Shown here piece after piece: positions 47,174 through 54,489 of a stretch of DNA of 64,000 bases. Source of the stretch: Actinoallomurus bryophytorum (GTDB taxonomy: Bacteria > Actinomycetota > Actinomycetes > Streptosporangiales > Streptosporangiaceae); assembly GCF_006716425.1 (NCBI RefSeq), contig NZ_VFOZ01000001.1, positions 930,001-994,000 on the forward strand. Direction: 5' to 3'. Below the pieces are notes generated by a model. It was given only the letters and a program-made list of their open reading frames with translations, was not told the DNA's origin and searched no databases. Positions within the stretch are counted from its first letter, which is position 1. Each line of letters starts with the position of its first letter. The translations under genes and the position numbers were made by a program.

Positions 47174-47471
47174 CCGCCTCACGACAGAACCCGTGGATCG
47201 CTCACCGAGTGCGGAACACATCACCTTGATTGGAGATCACTACGGCACCCTCGTGCAGTCGCAAGCGTTGGCCGGGCCGCACAGTGAGTTAAGAGTGACC
47301 TTCTGAATACCCATCTGCACGGCAAGCTCTTGTTTGGCGAAATACAGAGGGTGGGTGGGTGAGGGTGGAGAAGGATTCAGACGAGATACCAGCCACAACG
47401 TCCGGTTCGGAGATGCCTTTTGGGTGATGGCAAGGCAGATCACCATCGCGGAGCCGACGCCCAGCTTTCCG
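47174..47471. other. Gap after the PHP hydrolase
   Basis: About 300 bases. On the minus strand a frame running from within the next gene ends at 47240 with a Cys/Ser/Thr-rich tail (TLNSLCGPANACDCTRVP). No ribosome-binding site or modifying enzyme supports it as a peptide gene. Nothing else stands out. Confidence 0.35.
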
Positions 47472-47909
47472 TCATAAGACGCGACGCCGTCTATGTGTGC
47501 CTTTCCGACGCCGGTGACCGGCGGCTCGGCCAACTCTGGCGAGGTCGCCGGCGCAAGCGCGTTTCACCCACGCGGCAGCGGGCAACAGACGTTTTGTCCC
47601 GGGCCGGGAGGCGACTTGGAGGTCGGCTCGCCGACTTCTCCGGTGTGTGTGACCAGAAGTGGCAGCACTATTGCGACGATCCCCACCGGGTAGGCCGATC
47701 CATTGGTCCACCAGGCCGACGAGGTCCACACTGCCGTTCAGCAGGTAGACCATCAGCGCGACGGCGACGCACGCGGCTGAGAGCGGGATGACCCATATGT
47801 AGAACGGCATGTGTGCGCGAATAAGAATGGCAACGCCGATCGTGCAGCCGACGACGGCCAACGTGGCAGTGGCGGCCGACACCATTCGCAATCTTCGTTG
47901 CTTGACCAT
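47472..47909 (-). CDS. Putative small membrane protein with basic tail
   Basis: A 145-residue frame from the ATG at 47909, which has a GGGGGAAAG purine run upstream. Two hydrophobic segments (about 12-30 and 38-57) are followed by a hydrophilic, Arg-rich C-terminus (TSGHTHRRSRRADLQVASRP). No family recognised. The tail composition is unusual, and the real stop or frame could differ. Confidence 0.45.
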   Translation of the reverse strand: MVKQRRLRMVSAATATLAVVGCTIGVAILIRAHMPFYIWVIPLSAACVAVALMVYLLNGSVDLVGLVDQWIGLPGGDRRNSAATSGHTHRRSRRADLQVASRPGTKRLLPAAAWVKRACAGDLARVGRAAGHRRRKGTHRRRRVL

Positions 47910-48104
47910 CGCGGCTTTCCCCCGTGGAAGTCCTGGTAGACGAATTGATGCGAGCGTCACCAGTCCTCGACAATCGCGGTTGCCAGGCCAATTTACAATC
48001 CCCGAACTCGGGGTCACGAGAAAATGGGAAGCGACCCTTGCGGGGAGTCGATTGCCGTTACTTCTTCGAGCGGGCCGGAAGGCGCCCGCCAGGGGCATGG
48101 ACCG

Positions 48105-50021
48105 TCAAGGGGTGGCGCCGTGGGCCGGGGGCGAGACGACCCCGCCGACGACACCGTGCCGGCTCAGCCAGTCTCTCGCGACGGTCCGCCGGTCGACCCG
48201 GTCGACCAGGATCCGGACGTTCATCAGGAGCAGGTCGGCGGTGGTCAGCCTGGCCGAGACCGCGTTGAGGGCGGCCCGGCCAGGGGCGCTCAGCGCCGAC
48301 CGGTAGATGAGCGGCGTGACGTTCTGCACGCCGAACAGATGCTTCGGGTCGGCCAGCACGACGAGCCCGCTCGCGGCGATCGCGGGCTCGGTCGTGAAGA
48401 GGTTCGCCGCCTGGATGAGGCCATCCTCCAACTGCCGGACGATCGTGGCGCGGTCGTCGGTCGCGAAGGGCTGATAGTCACGGAAGTCCAGCTTGTAGGT
48501 CTGGCGTAAGCCGACCTGGCCCTGGTGCCGGGACTGGAACTCCCGCGACCCTCCCAGGACGATGTCGTGGTCCACCGGCCTGAGGTCGGCGATGGTGCGC
48601 AGGTGGTACCGGCCGGCCGTCTTCTTCGTCACGGTGACCGTGTCCTTGTCCTCGGCCGCCGCCGGATCCAGCAGCTGGAGCTGTGACGGCAGCGCCCGGC
48701 GGAGCACCTCGTTCACTCGCGCCGCGGTGGTCACGTCGCCGGCCGGGTCGAGGGCGGTGGCCAGCGCGCCGTTGTACTCCGGGATCACGTCGATCTGCCC
48801 GGACCTCACCTGCTCGTAGTAGGTTTCGCGGTCGCCCAGGTCGAACCTCCTCGTGACGCGGTAGCCCTTGGCCTCCAGCGCCTGGGCGTAGATCTCGGCG
48901 AGCAGGGAGCTCTCGGCGAAGTTGGCCGAGCCCACCGTGACCCGCCCGGGGCCCACGGCCCCCCTCGATCCGGTGCCCGGCCACAGGACGAAGGCGAGGG
49001 CGGCCGCGACGGCGACGGCGGAGCAGGCCGCGACGAGCGTCCGTGCCCTCGTCCATCTCCGGGACACCACCAGGGTCCGGTCGGGGCGGGTGTACGCGTC
49101 CGGACGTGTGGCGTTCTGCGGTACGGCGCCGCGCTCGGGCCGGTCGACCGTCAGGCGGTCCGGGCCGCGTACGCCCTCGGGCAGCGCGATCGCGGACGAG
49201 GCGGCCTCGACGTCTTGGTGGCCGAGCAACTGGAACAGGATGTCCCACGCCGCCGGACGCGCGCGTGGGTCCTTGTCCAGGCAGCGCGCGATCACCTCAC
49301 GGAACGGCGACGGGACGGCCGCGATGGTGGGCTCGTCGTTCAGGATGCGCTGGAACACCGCGGCGACGGTGTCCGCGCCGAAGGCCGGCTTTCCCGTCGC
49401 CGCGAACGTCATCGCGTTCGCCCAGCCGAAGATGTCGGCGGCGGGCGTGTGGTGCTCTCCGCCCAGGAGTTCGGGCGCGGCGTAGGCGGGGGTGCCGACC
49501 AGCCCGCTCGTGACGGTCGCGGCGTTGTCCAGTGCCCGCGCGATACCGAAGTCGATCACCCGCGGACCATCGGGGCCGATCAGCACGTTGTGGGGGGTGA
49601 AGTCGCGGTGCAGGACGCCGGCGCGGTGAACGGCCGTCAGGGCCGAGGCCGTACCGACCATGAGCCGGGCCAGGGTCCCGCCGGTCAGCGGCCCGTCCCG
49701 CTCGACGAGCTCCTGGAGCGAGGGTCCGTCGACGTACTCGCTCACGACGTACGAACGGCCGTCGTCGGCGCCCAGCTCGTACACGCGCGCGGTGCAGAAG
49801 TCCGCCACCCTGCGCACCATCGCGATCTCGTCGCTCAGCCGGGCGTGCGCCTCCGCGTCACGGAGCAGCCGTGGACGCAGCACCTTGAGCGCCACCGGGA
49901 CGCCGTCGCCTCCATCGGCACGGTAGACGATGCCCTGGCCGCCCTCGCCGAGGCGCCCGGTCAGGCGGTACCGTCCGATCCTCCCCGGGTCTTCCGCACG
50001 CAATGGGTCGATGTGCCGCAT
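48105..50021 (-). CDS. Ser/Thr protein kinase fused to an extracytoplasmic OpuAC-type substrate-binding domain
   Basis: A 638-residue membrane kinase. The cytoplasmic kinase domain (15-265) is complete: Gly loop GRLGEGGQG (23-31), Lys46, HRD (138-140) and DFG (157-159). A linker and one transmembrane helix (about 327-348) lead to an exported domain (360-630) of the quaternary-amine/osmoprotectant binding family. That domain is strikingly like the separate lipoprotein at 50.9 kb (VGSANF, EIYAQALEAKG, IPEYNGALAT, FTTEP, NVTPLIYRS). It presumably senses the transporter's ligand and phosphorylates cytoplasmic targets. It lies downstream of the importer operon on the same strand. Confidence 0.9.
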   Translation of the reverse strand: MRHIDPLRAEDPGRIGRYRLTGRLGEGGQGIVYRADGGDGVPVALKVLRPRLLRDAEAHARLSDEIAMVRRVADFCTARVYELGADDGRSYVVSEYVDGPSLQELVERDGPLTGGTLARLMVGTASALTAVHRAGVLHRDFTPHNVLIGPDGPRVIDFGIARALDNAATVTSGLVGTPAYAAPELLGGEHHTPAADIFGWANAMTFAATGKPAFGADTVAAVFQRILNDEPTIAAVPSPFREVIARCLDKDPRARPAAWDILFQLLGHQDVEAASSAIALPEGVRGPDRLTVDRPERGAVPQNATRPDAYTRPDRTLVVSRRWTRARTLVAACSAVAVAAALAFVLWPGTGSRGAVGPGRVTVGSANFAESSLLAEIYAQALEAKGYRVTRRFDLGDRETYYEQVRSGQIDVIPEYNGALATALDPAGDVTTAARVNEVLRRALPSQLQLLDPAAAEDKDTVTVTKKTAGRYHLRTIADLRPVDHDIVLGGSREFQSRHQGQVGLRQTYKLDFRDYQPFATDDRATIVRQLEDGLIQAANLFTTEPAIAASGLVVLADPKHLFGVQNVTPLIYRSALSAPGRAALNAVSARLTTADLLLMNVRILVDRVDRRTVARDWLSRHGVVGGVVSPPAHGATP

Positions 50022-50326
50022 TGCGTTTCCTCCCCCGAAATGCCGCCGAATGACTCTCGCTCCATCGTCTCTTACTGAAACGCATCAGAGCTCGCCTCAT
50101 TTGCCGCACGAAAGGAATCGACGCGAAAGGCCGGTGGAATGACGATCATCGCGTGGGCACGGGTGGGCAGGAGCCTGGGGAGCCTGATCGTCGCCGGCCT
50201 GCGGAACCCGGTGTCGCGATGGGTACCGGCGCCGTGCGCTCCGCCGCCGTCGCTACGCTCGGCGCCCCTGAAGCACCCGAAGACGGACGGCCCGCGTCCA
50301 CGGGCCGGCCGCCGCATCCTGCTTGC
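50022..50326. other. Gap upstream of the sensor kinase
   Basis: About 305 bases. A short inverted repeat (GGCCCGCGTCCACGGGCC, about 50289-50306) lies just after the lectin-like gene and could terminate it. The last 100 bases before 50022 presumably hold the kinase promoter. No gene seen. Confidence 0.4.
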
Positions 50327-50794
50327 TCAGAACGTTCTCCAGCTGAACAGCGAGTTCTTGTAGCTCGGCTTGAAGCCGTAGATGACCAGTGGAGCACCGG
50401 CCTTCGTCACCGCGCCGGATACGTTCCACCCCATGGTGGGCCCGGCCTTGTCCATTATCGAGTAGTAGTTGGGGGAGGTCGTGGTCCAGATCTCCGGGTA
50501 CCACTGGTCATTCGGCCCGGCACCGCATTTGTAGCTGATGACGTGCGTGTTGTTCGCGTAGACGCCGCCCTTGATATTGGTGCAGAGTCCCCAGTCGTCC
50601 GTGATCAACTGCCACGTGGGGCCGTCAGGCGAGTCTCTGAAGAAGAACCTCTGCGCCGCGCTGCCGCTGCACGGCTGCACGGTGATGTCACGCCCGCTGG
50701 CCCCGCCCGACTGCAGGCACAGGGACGGGTCGCTCTGGGGCCAGATCCGCCACGGCCCGGTGCCCGCGGCCGCCGGGCCGGCGGTGCCGACCAT
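50327..50794 (-). CDS. Ricin-B-lectin-like protein, N-terminus probably missing
   Basis: A 155-residue frame resembling a ricin-type beta-trefoil, with repeats SLCLQSGGASGRDITVQPC, AQRFFFRDS, NDQWYPEIW and a Cys-rich core. It opens directly after a stop codon with VGTAGPAAAGTGPW, which looks like the end of a signal peptide whose hydrophobic part is absent. No ribosome-binding site fits the ATG at 50794. It is either a truncated secreted lectin or a gene with a start-region frameshift. Its base composition is AT-richer than the neighbours. Confidence 0.5.
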   Translation of the reverse strand: MVGTAGPAAAGTGPWRIWPQSDPSLCLQSGGASGRDITVQPCSGSAAQRFFFRDSPDGPTWQLITDDWGLCTNIKGGVYANNTHVISYKCGAGPNDQWYPEIWTTTSPNYYSIMDKAGPTMGWNVSGAVTKAGAPLVIYGFKPSYKNSLFSWRTF

Positions 50795-50838
50795 TCACCT
50801 GCGATGACGCCGCGAGTGCTCCAGAAGTCATCACGCGA

Positions 50839-50876
50839 AACGGCCGCCGTCACGCTTGCGCGTGGCGGCGGCCGTT
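50839..50876. terminator. Terminator after the importer operon
   Basis: A 17-bp inverted repeat with one mismatch (arms 50839-50855 and 50860-50876) and a 4-base loop. It lies 16 bases beyond the stop of the binding-protein gene. It separates the importer operon from the lectin-like and kinase genes. Confidence 0.8.
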
Positions 50877-50891
50877 CTTTCGCTTGGTGCG

Positions 50892-51818
50892 TCAGCCGAG
50901 GCCGGCCTGGGACAGCCAGCCCTTGGCGACCGTGTCCGCGTCGTCCTTGTCGGCGACGAGCTTGGTCATCATGGCGAGCAGGTCCTGGGTGGTGAGCTTG
51001 GCCGAGACCGCGTTGAGCGTGGCCTGGGACGCGGCGTCCACCCCGGACTTGTAGATCAGCGGCGTGACATTCTGCGCGCTGAAGACGTTCTGGGGGTCGG
51101 CGAGCACGACGAACTTGTTCTGCGAGATCGTCGGGTCGGTCGTGAACAGGTCGGCCGCCTGGATGGTGTTGTTCTTCAGCAGCTTGACCAAGGTGGTCTG
51201 GGCGTTGGCGTCGAAGGACTGGAACTTCTTGAACTTCAGGCCATAGGTGCTCTGCAGGCCGACCAGGCCCTGCTGCCGGGTCTTGAACTCCGACGGGCCG
51301 CCGATGGTGACCTGACCGGCCGACGACTTCAGGTCCGCGATGGACTTGAGGCCGTACTTCTGGGCGGTCTGGGGGTTGACCGTCACCGAGTCCTTGTCCT
51401 CCGCCTGGGAGGAGTCCAGGATCGCCAGCGTCGAGGGCAGCTTGGCCTTGAGAGCGGCGTTGACATCGGCGGTGGTGACCGCCTTGCTCTCCTTGTCCAC
51501 CGACGTGGTCAGCAGCGCGCCGTTGTACTCCGGCATCACCGTGATCGCACCGGACTTGACCTGGTCGTAGTAGACCTCACGGCTACCGATGTTGAACTTC
51601 CTGGTGACCTTCACGCCCTTGGCCTCCAGCGCCTGGGCGTACACCTCACCCAGCAGCTGACTCTCGGGGAAGTTCGCCGAACCGACGACGACACTCCCTC
51701 CGCCACCGGCGGGTTTTTGGTCCAGCGGATTGCCGCTGTCCTTCTTGTCACCGCCGCACGCACTGACGACCAGCGCGACGACGACACCGAGAACGGCGCC
51801 ACGGACTATCCGGATCAT
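50892..51818 (-). CDS. Quaternary-amine ABC importer, substrate-binding lipoprotein (OpuCC/ProX-type)
   Basis: A 308-residue lipoprotein. The signal peptide ends in a lipobox (ALVVSACGG, Cys at about 20), then a Gly-rich linker and the OpuAC fold (VVVGSANFPESQLLGEVYAQ to AKGWLSQAGLG). The family binds betaines, choline, carnitine and, in some members, ergothioneine. The ATG at 51818 has AAGGAAA about 7 bases upstream; an earlier in-frame ATG is less likely. Last gene of the ATPase-permease-permease-lipoprotein operon. Confidence 0.88.
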   Translation of the reverse strand: MIRIVRGAVLGVVVALVVSACGGDKKDSGNPLDQKPAGGGGSVVVGSANFPESQLLGEVYAQALEAKGVKVTRKFNIGSREVYYDQVKSGAITVMPEYNGALLTTSVDKESKAVTTADVNAALKAKLPSTLAILDSSQAEDKDSVTVNPQTAQKYGLKSIADLKSSAGQVTIGGPSEFKTRQQGLVGLQSTYGLKFKKFQSFDANAQTTLVKLLKNNTIQAADLFTTDPTISQNKFVVLADPQNVFSAQNVTPLIYKSGVDAASQATLNAVSAKLTTQDLLAMMTKLVADKDDADTVAKGWLSQAGLG

Positions 51819-51872
51819 TGTTTGTTTCCTTCCCTGTTTCACGAAGTACGCATTTCCGGAGATCTGCTCGTC

Positions 51873-52604
51873 CTATTGATCGTTTATGGGTACGGAGATC
51901 ACGCGCCTCGACCGACTGCGATCAAGGCGGGACGACCCACGCAGGCCCTGAGACACGAGCACTCTCCGGAGGCCGATGAAGCCGAGCTGGACCACGACGG
52001 CGAGGAGCACGACCAGTAGCGAACCACCCACCACTGACGGATAGTCCTTACGGGAGAGACCATCGACGATGAAGCGGCCGAGACCGCCCAGGCCGGCGTA
52101 CGCCGCGATCGTCGCCGTCGCGACGATCTGGATCGCCGCCGTGCGCAGCCCGAGGAGGATCAGCGGCATGGCGACCGGTATCTCGGCCTTGAGCAGGACG
52201 CCGGTCCCCTTCATGCCCATCCCCTTGGCGGCGTCCTTGATGTCGTCGTCGACGCTGCGGATGCCCTCGAAGGTGTTCACGAGGATCGGCGGCGTCGCGA
52301 GGGCGATCAGCGGGACGATCACCGGGGTGAGGCCGATCGAGGTGACGGTGACCACGAGCAGGAGCAGGCCGAGCGTGGGGACGGCGCGTACCAGGTTGGC
52401 GAAGTTGACGACGATGAAGCCGCCGCGGCCGGTGTGGCCGACGAGCGCGCCGAGCGGCAGTGCGATGACGGCGGCGATGGCCAGCGCCAGCGCGCTGTAG
52501 CCCAGGTGCTCCAGCAGACGCGAGGGGATACCGTCGCCACCGCTCCAGTGAGAAGAGGCGGTGAGCCAGTTCCAGGCGGCGGTGATCTGGTCGGAGAGGT
52601 TCAT
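51873..52604 (-). CDS. Quaternary-amine ABC importer permease 2
   Basis: A 243-residue inner-membrane subunit with about five to six helices. The EAA-type loop is DDIKDAAKGMGMKGTGVLLKAEIPVAMPLI, followed by GLGGLGRFIVDGLSRKDY. It overlaps the upstream permease by 4 bases. It resembles OpuCD/OpuBD. Confidence 0.9.
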   Translation of the reverse strand: MNLSDQITAAWNWLTASSHWSGGDGIPSRLLEHLGYSALALAIAAVIALPLGALVGHTGRGGFIVVNFANLVRAVPTLGLLLLVVTVTSIGLTPVIVPLIALATPPILVNTFEGIRSVDDDIKDAAKGMGMKGTGVLLKAEIPVAMPLILLGLRTAAIQIVATATIAAYAGLGGLGRFIVDGLSRKDYPSVVGGSLLVVLLAVVVQLGFIGLRRVLVSQGLRGSSRLDRSRSRRVISVPINDQ

Positions 52605-53290
52605 CCGTTGCTCCTACGGGTGCGCGTCCACGGCGTGAGCAACCGCTGTGCCGTCACGAGGATGCCGTCGCTGAACAGCGCGAGCACCATGATCAGCACG
52701 CAGGAGACGATGATCGGCGTGGTGAAGTCGCGGGAGTAGCCGTCGATGAACAGCTGCCCGAGGCCGCCGTTGCCGATCAGCACGCCGACGCTCACCAGGC
52801 TGATCGAGGCGACCGTGGCCACGCGAGCACCGGCGATGACCACCGGGACCGCGATGGGCAGCTCGACCTGGACGAGCCGGCGAAGCGTACCGAAGCCCAT
52901 CGCGGTGGCCGCCTGGCGCACCGGGTCCGGGACCGACCGCAGCCCGTCGACGACGTTCGGCACGAGCACCGACAGCGAGAACAGCGTGAGCGGAATGATG
53001 ATCGTGAAATCCGCCTCGCCGCCGCTGCCGATGCCGAAGTACGGGATGAACAGCATGAACAGCGCCAGCGACGGCACGCCGTACAGGACGTTGGCGACGC
53101 CCAGCGTGGGGGGGTAGAGCCAGCGCCAGCGGACGCACAGGATCCCGAGCGGGATCGCGATGATCAGGCCGAAGAGGACCGGCAGCAGCGCGAGCTTCAG
53201 ATGATGGAGCGTGAGGGTGGTGAGCTCGTCGGTGTGGTCACCGATCCAGTTCCACCGGACGAGAGGTTCGCCGTCGGCGAGTGCGCTCAT
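52601..53290 (-). CDS. Quaternary-amine ABC importer permease 1
   Basis: A 229-residue permease with about five to six helices and the EAA loop DPVRQAATAMGFGTLRRLVQVELPIAVPVV, then IGNGGLGQLFIDGYSRDF. It overlaps both the ATPase gene and the next permease gene by 4 bases, so all are coupled. It resembles OpuCB/OpuBB. Confidence 0.9.
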   Translation of the reverse strand: MSALADGEPLVRWNWIGDHTDELTTLTLHHLKLALLPVLFGLIIAIPLGILCVRWRWLYPPTLGVANVLYGVPSLALFMLFIPYFGIGSGGEADFTIIIPLTLFSLSVLVPNVVDGLRSVPDPVRQAATAMGFGTLRRLVQVELPIAVPVVIAGARVATVASISLVSVGVLIGNGGLGQLFIDGYSRDFTTPIIVSCVLIMVLALFSDGILVTAQRLLTPWTRTRRSNG

Positions 53291-54120
53291 CGCTCGGCCG
53301 CCTCGACCTCGTCGGACGCGCCGCTCGCCGTGGAGGGAGCCGGCTCGTCGTCGGCGGTCGCCTCGAGCTCACGGTTGAAGCGCAGGCGCTTGAGGCCCTT
53401 CTGCCCGCCGAGGAACTCCGTCACGAAGCCTTCGGCGGGGTGGGAGAGCAGTTCGTCCGGCGTGGCGTGCTGGGCGAGGACGCCGCCGACCTGGAAGACC
53501 GCGATCCGGTGCCCGAGCTTGACCGCCTCGTCGATGTCGTGCGTGACGAAGGCGATGGTCTTCTGCACCTCGGACTGGAGCCGGAGGAACTCATCCTGCA
53601 GGCTCTTGCGCACGATGGGGTCGACCGCGCTGAACGGCTCGTCCATCAGCATGATCGGCGGATCGGCGGCGAGCGCACGCGCGACGCCCACACGCTGCTG
53701 CTGGCCGCCGGAGAGCTGGAACGGATAGCGCTTGGCCATCTTGGTGTCCAGTCCCACGCGCTCCATCAGTTCCATCGCCGTGGCCCGCGCCTTCTTCTTG
53801 TCCCAGCCGAGCAGATAGGGAACGGTCGCGATGTTGTCGATGATGGTGCGGTGCGGGAAAAGGCCCGCGTGCTGGATCACATAGCCGATGCCACGGCGCA
53901 GGTCCGACGGATCCTTCGCGCGAATGTCCTCGCCGTCGATCGTGATCGTTCCGGAAGTGGTGTCGATCAATCGATTGATCATCCGAAGCGTAGTGGTCTT
54001 GCCACAGCCGGACGGTCCGACCAGCACGGTGATCTGGCCCGACGGGATCTCCAGGTTCAGATCGTCGACGGCCACGGTGCCATCCGGATACCGCTTGGTG
54101 ACGCCCTCAAATTTGATCAA
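53287..54120 (-). CDS. Quaternary-amine ABC importer ATPase (OpuCA-like, no CBS domains)
   Basis: A 277-residue ATPase with Walker A GPSGCGKT (about 36-43), Q-loop VIQHAGLFPH, signature LSGGQQQRVGVARAL and Walker B IMLMDEPFSAVDP. Classical OpuCA proteins carry tandem CBS domains that sense ionic strength. Here the protein ends after about residue 240 with a short acidic low-complexity tail, so osmotic gating is unlikely. First gene of the operon. Its start region faces the lyase gene at 54490 across a 369-base divergent promoter. Confidence 0.9.
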   Translation of the reverse strand: MIKFEGVTKRYPDGTVAVDDLNLEIPSGQITVLVGPSGCGKTTTLRMINRLIDTTSGTITIDGEDIRAKDPSDLRRGIGYVIQHAGLFPHRTIIDNIATVPYLLGWDKKKARATAMELMERVGLDTKMAKRYPFQLSGGQQQRVGVARALAADPPIMLMDEPFSAVDPIVRKSLQDEFLRLQSEVQKTIAFVTHDIDEAVKLGHRIAVFQVGGVLAQHATPDELLSHPAEGFVTEFLGGQKGLKRLRFNRELEATADDEPAPSTASGASDEVEAAER

Positions 54121-54489
54121 GAGTGGCTCTCTCTCCTGGCGTTAGCGAGACCCACCCCGACGTCACCGCTCTGCCCCAATGGATGCTTCACGTCATTGCA
54201 CGGGAACGGCGCCGGCGACAGGACCCGACAAGACACGTTTCTGTCTGACATACGAGACACTAGACGAAGATCATTCGGATTACCCCGCGTTACGGGCCTT
54301 ATCATCCGGAACCAGGGGGCCGCATTCCGGCCGGACGGCCCCACCGGCAGGCCGAACACCTCGTCGGGCGTGCCGCCGTCGGCGCGACGCTCGGTGACGC
54401 CGTCGTTTCGGATCAAGGTGTTCCGCCCTGTGATTACCGGGATAAGAGGTCAAGATAGTGGAATATCTACTGTCCGTGATGGTTCGCCC
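54121..54489. promoter_or_regulatory. Divergent promoter region between the importer operon and the lyase-like gene
   Basis: 369 bases that contain the Hut-type palindrome at 54242-54263. No gene is supported. The operator is 122 bases from the importer start codon and 227 bases from the lyase start codon, so one bound regulator could affect both directions. Confidence 0.6.
54242..54263. promoter_or_regulatory. Putative Hut operator between importer and lyase-like gene
   Basis: TGTCTGACATACGAGACACT matches the hutH-promoter site at 19 of 22 positions. It keeps both half-sites of the palindrome (TGTCT and AGACA). Confidence 0.68.

Noticed and set aside
53287-54120. Classical osmoprotectant (OpuC) uptake as the role of the importer
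   Set aside because: It remains possible, but the ATPase has no CBS domains, and the Hut-type operator and divergent lyase point to a catabolic substrate. Kept as the alternative rather than the call.
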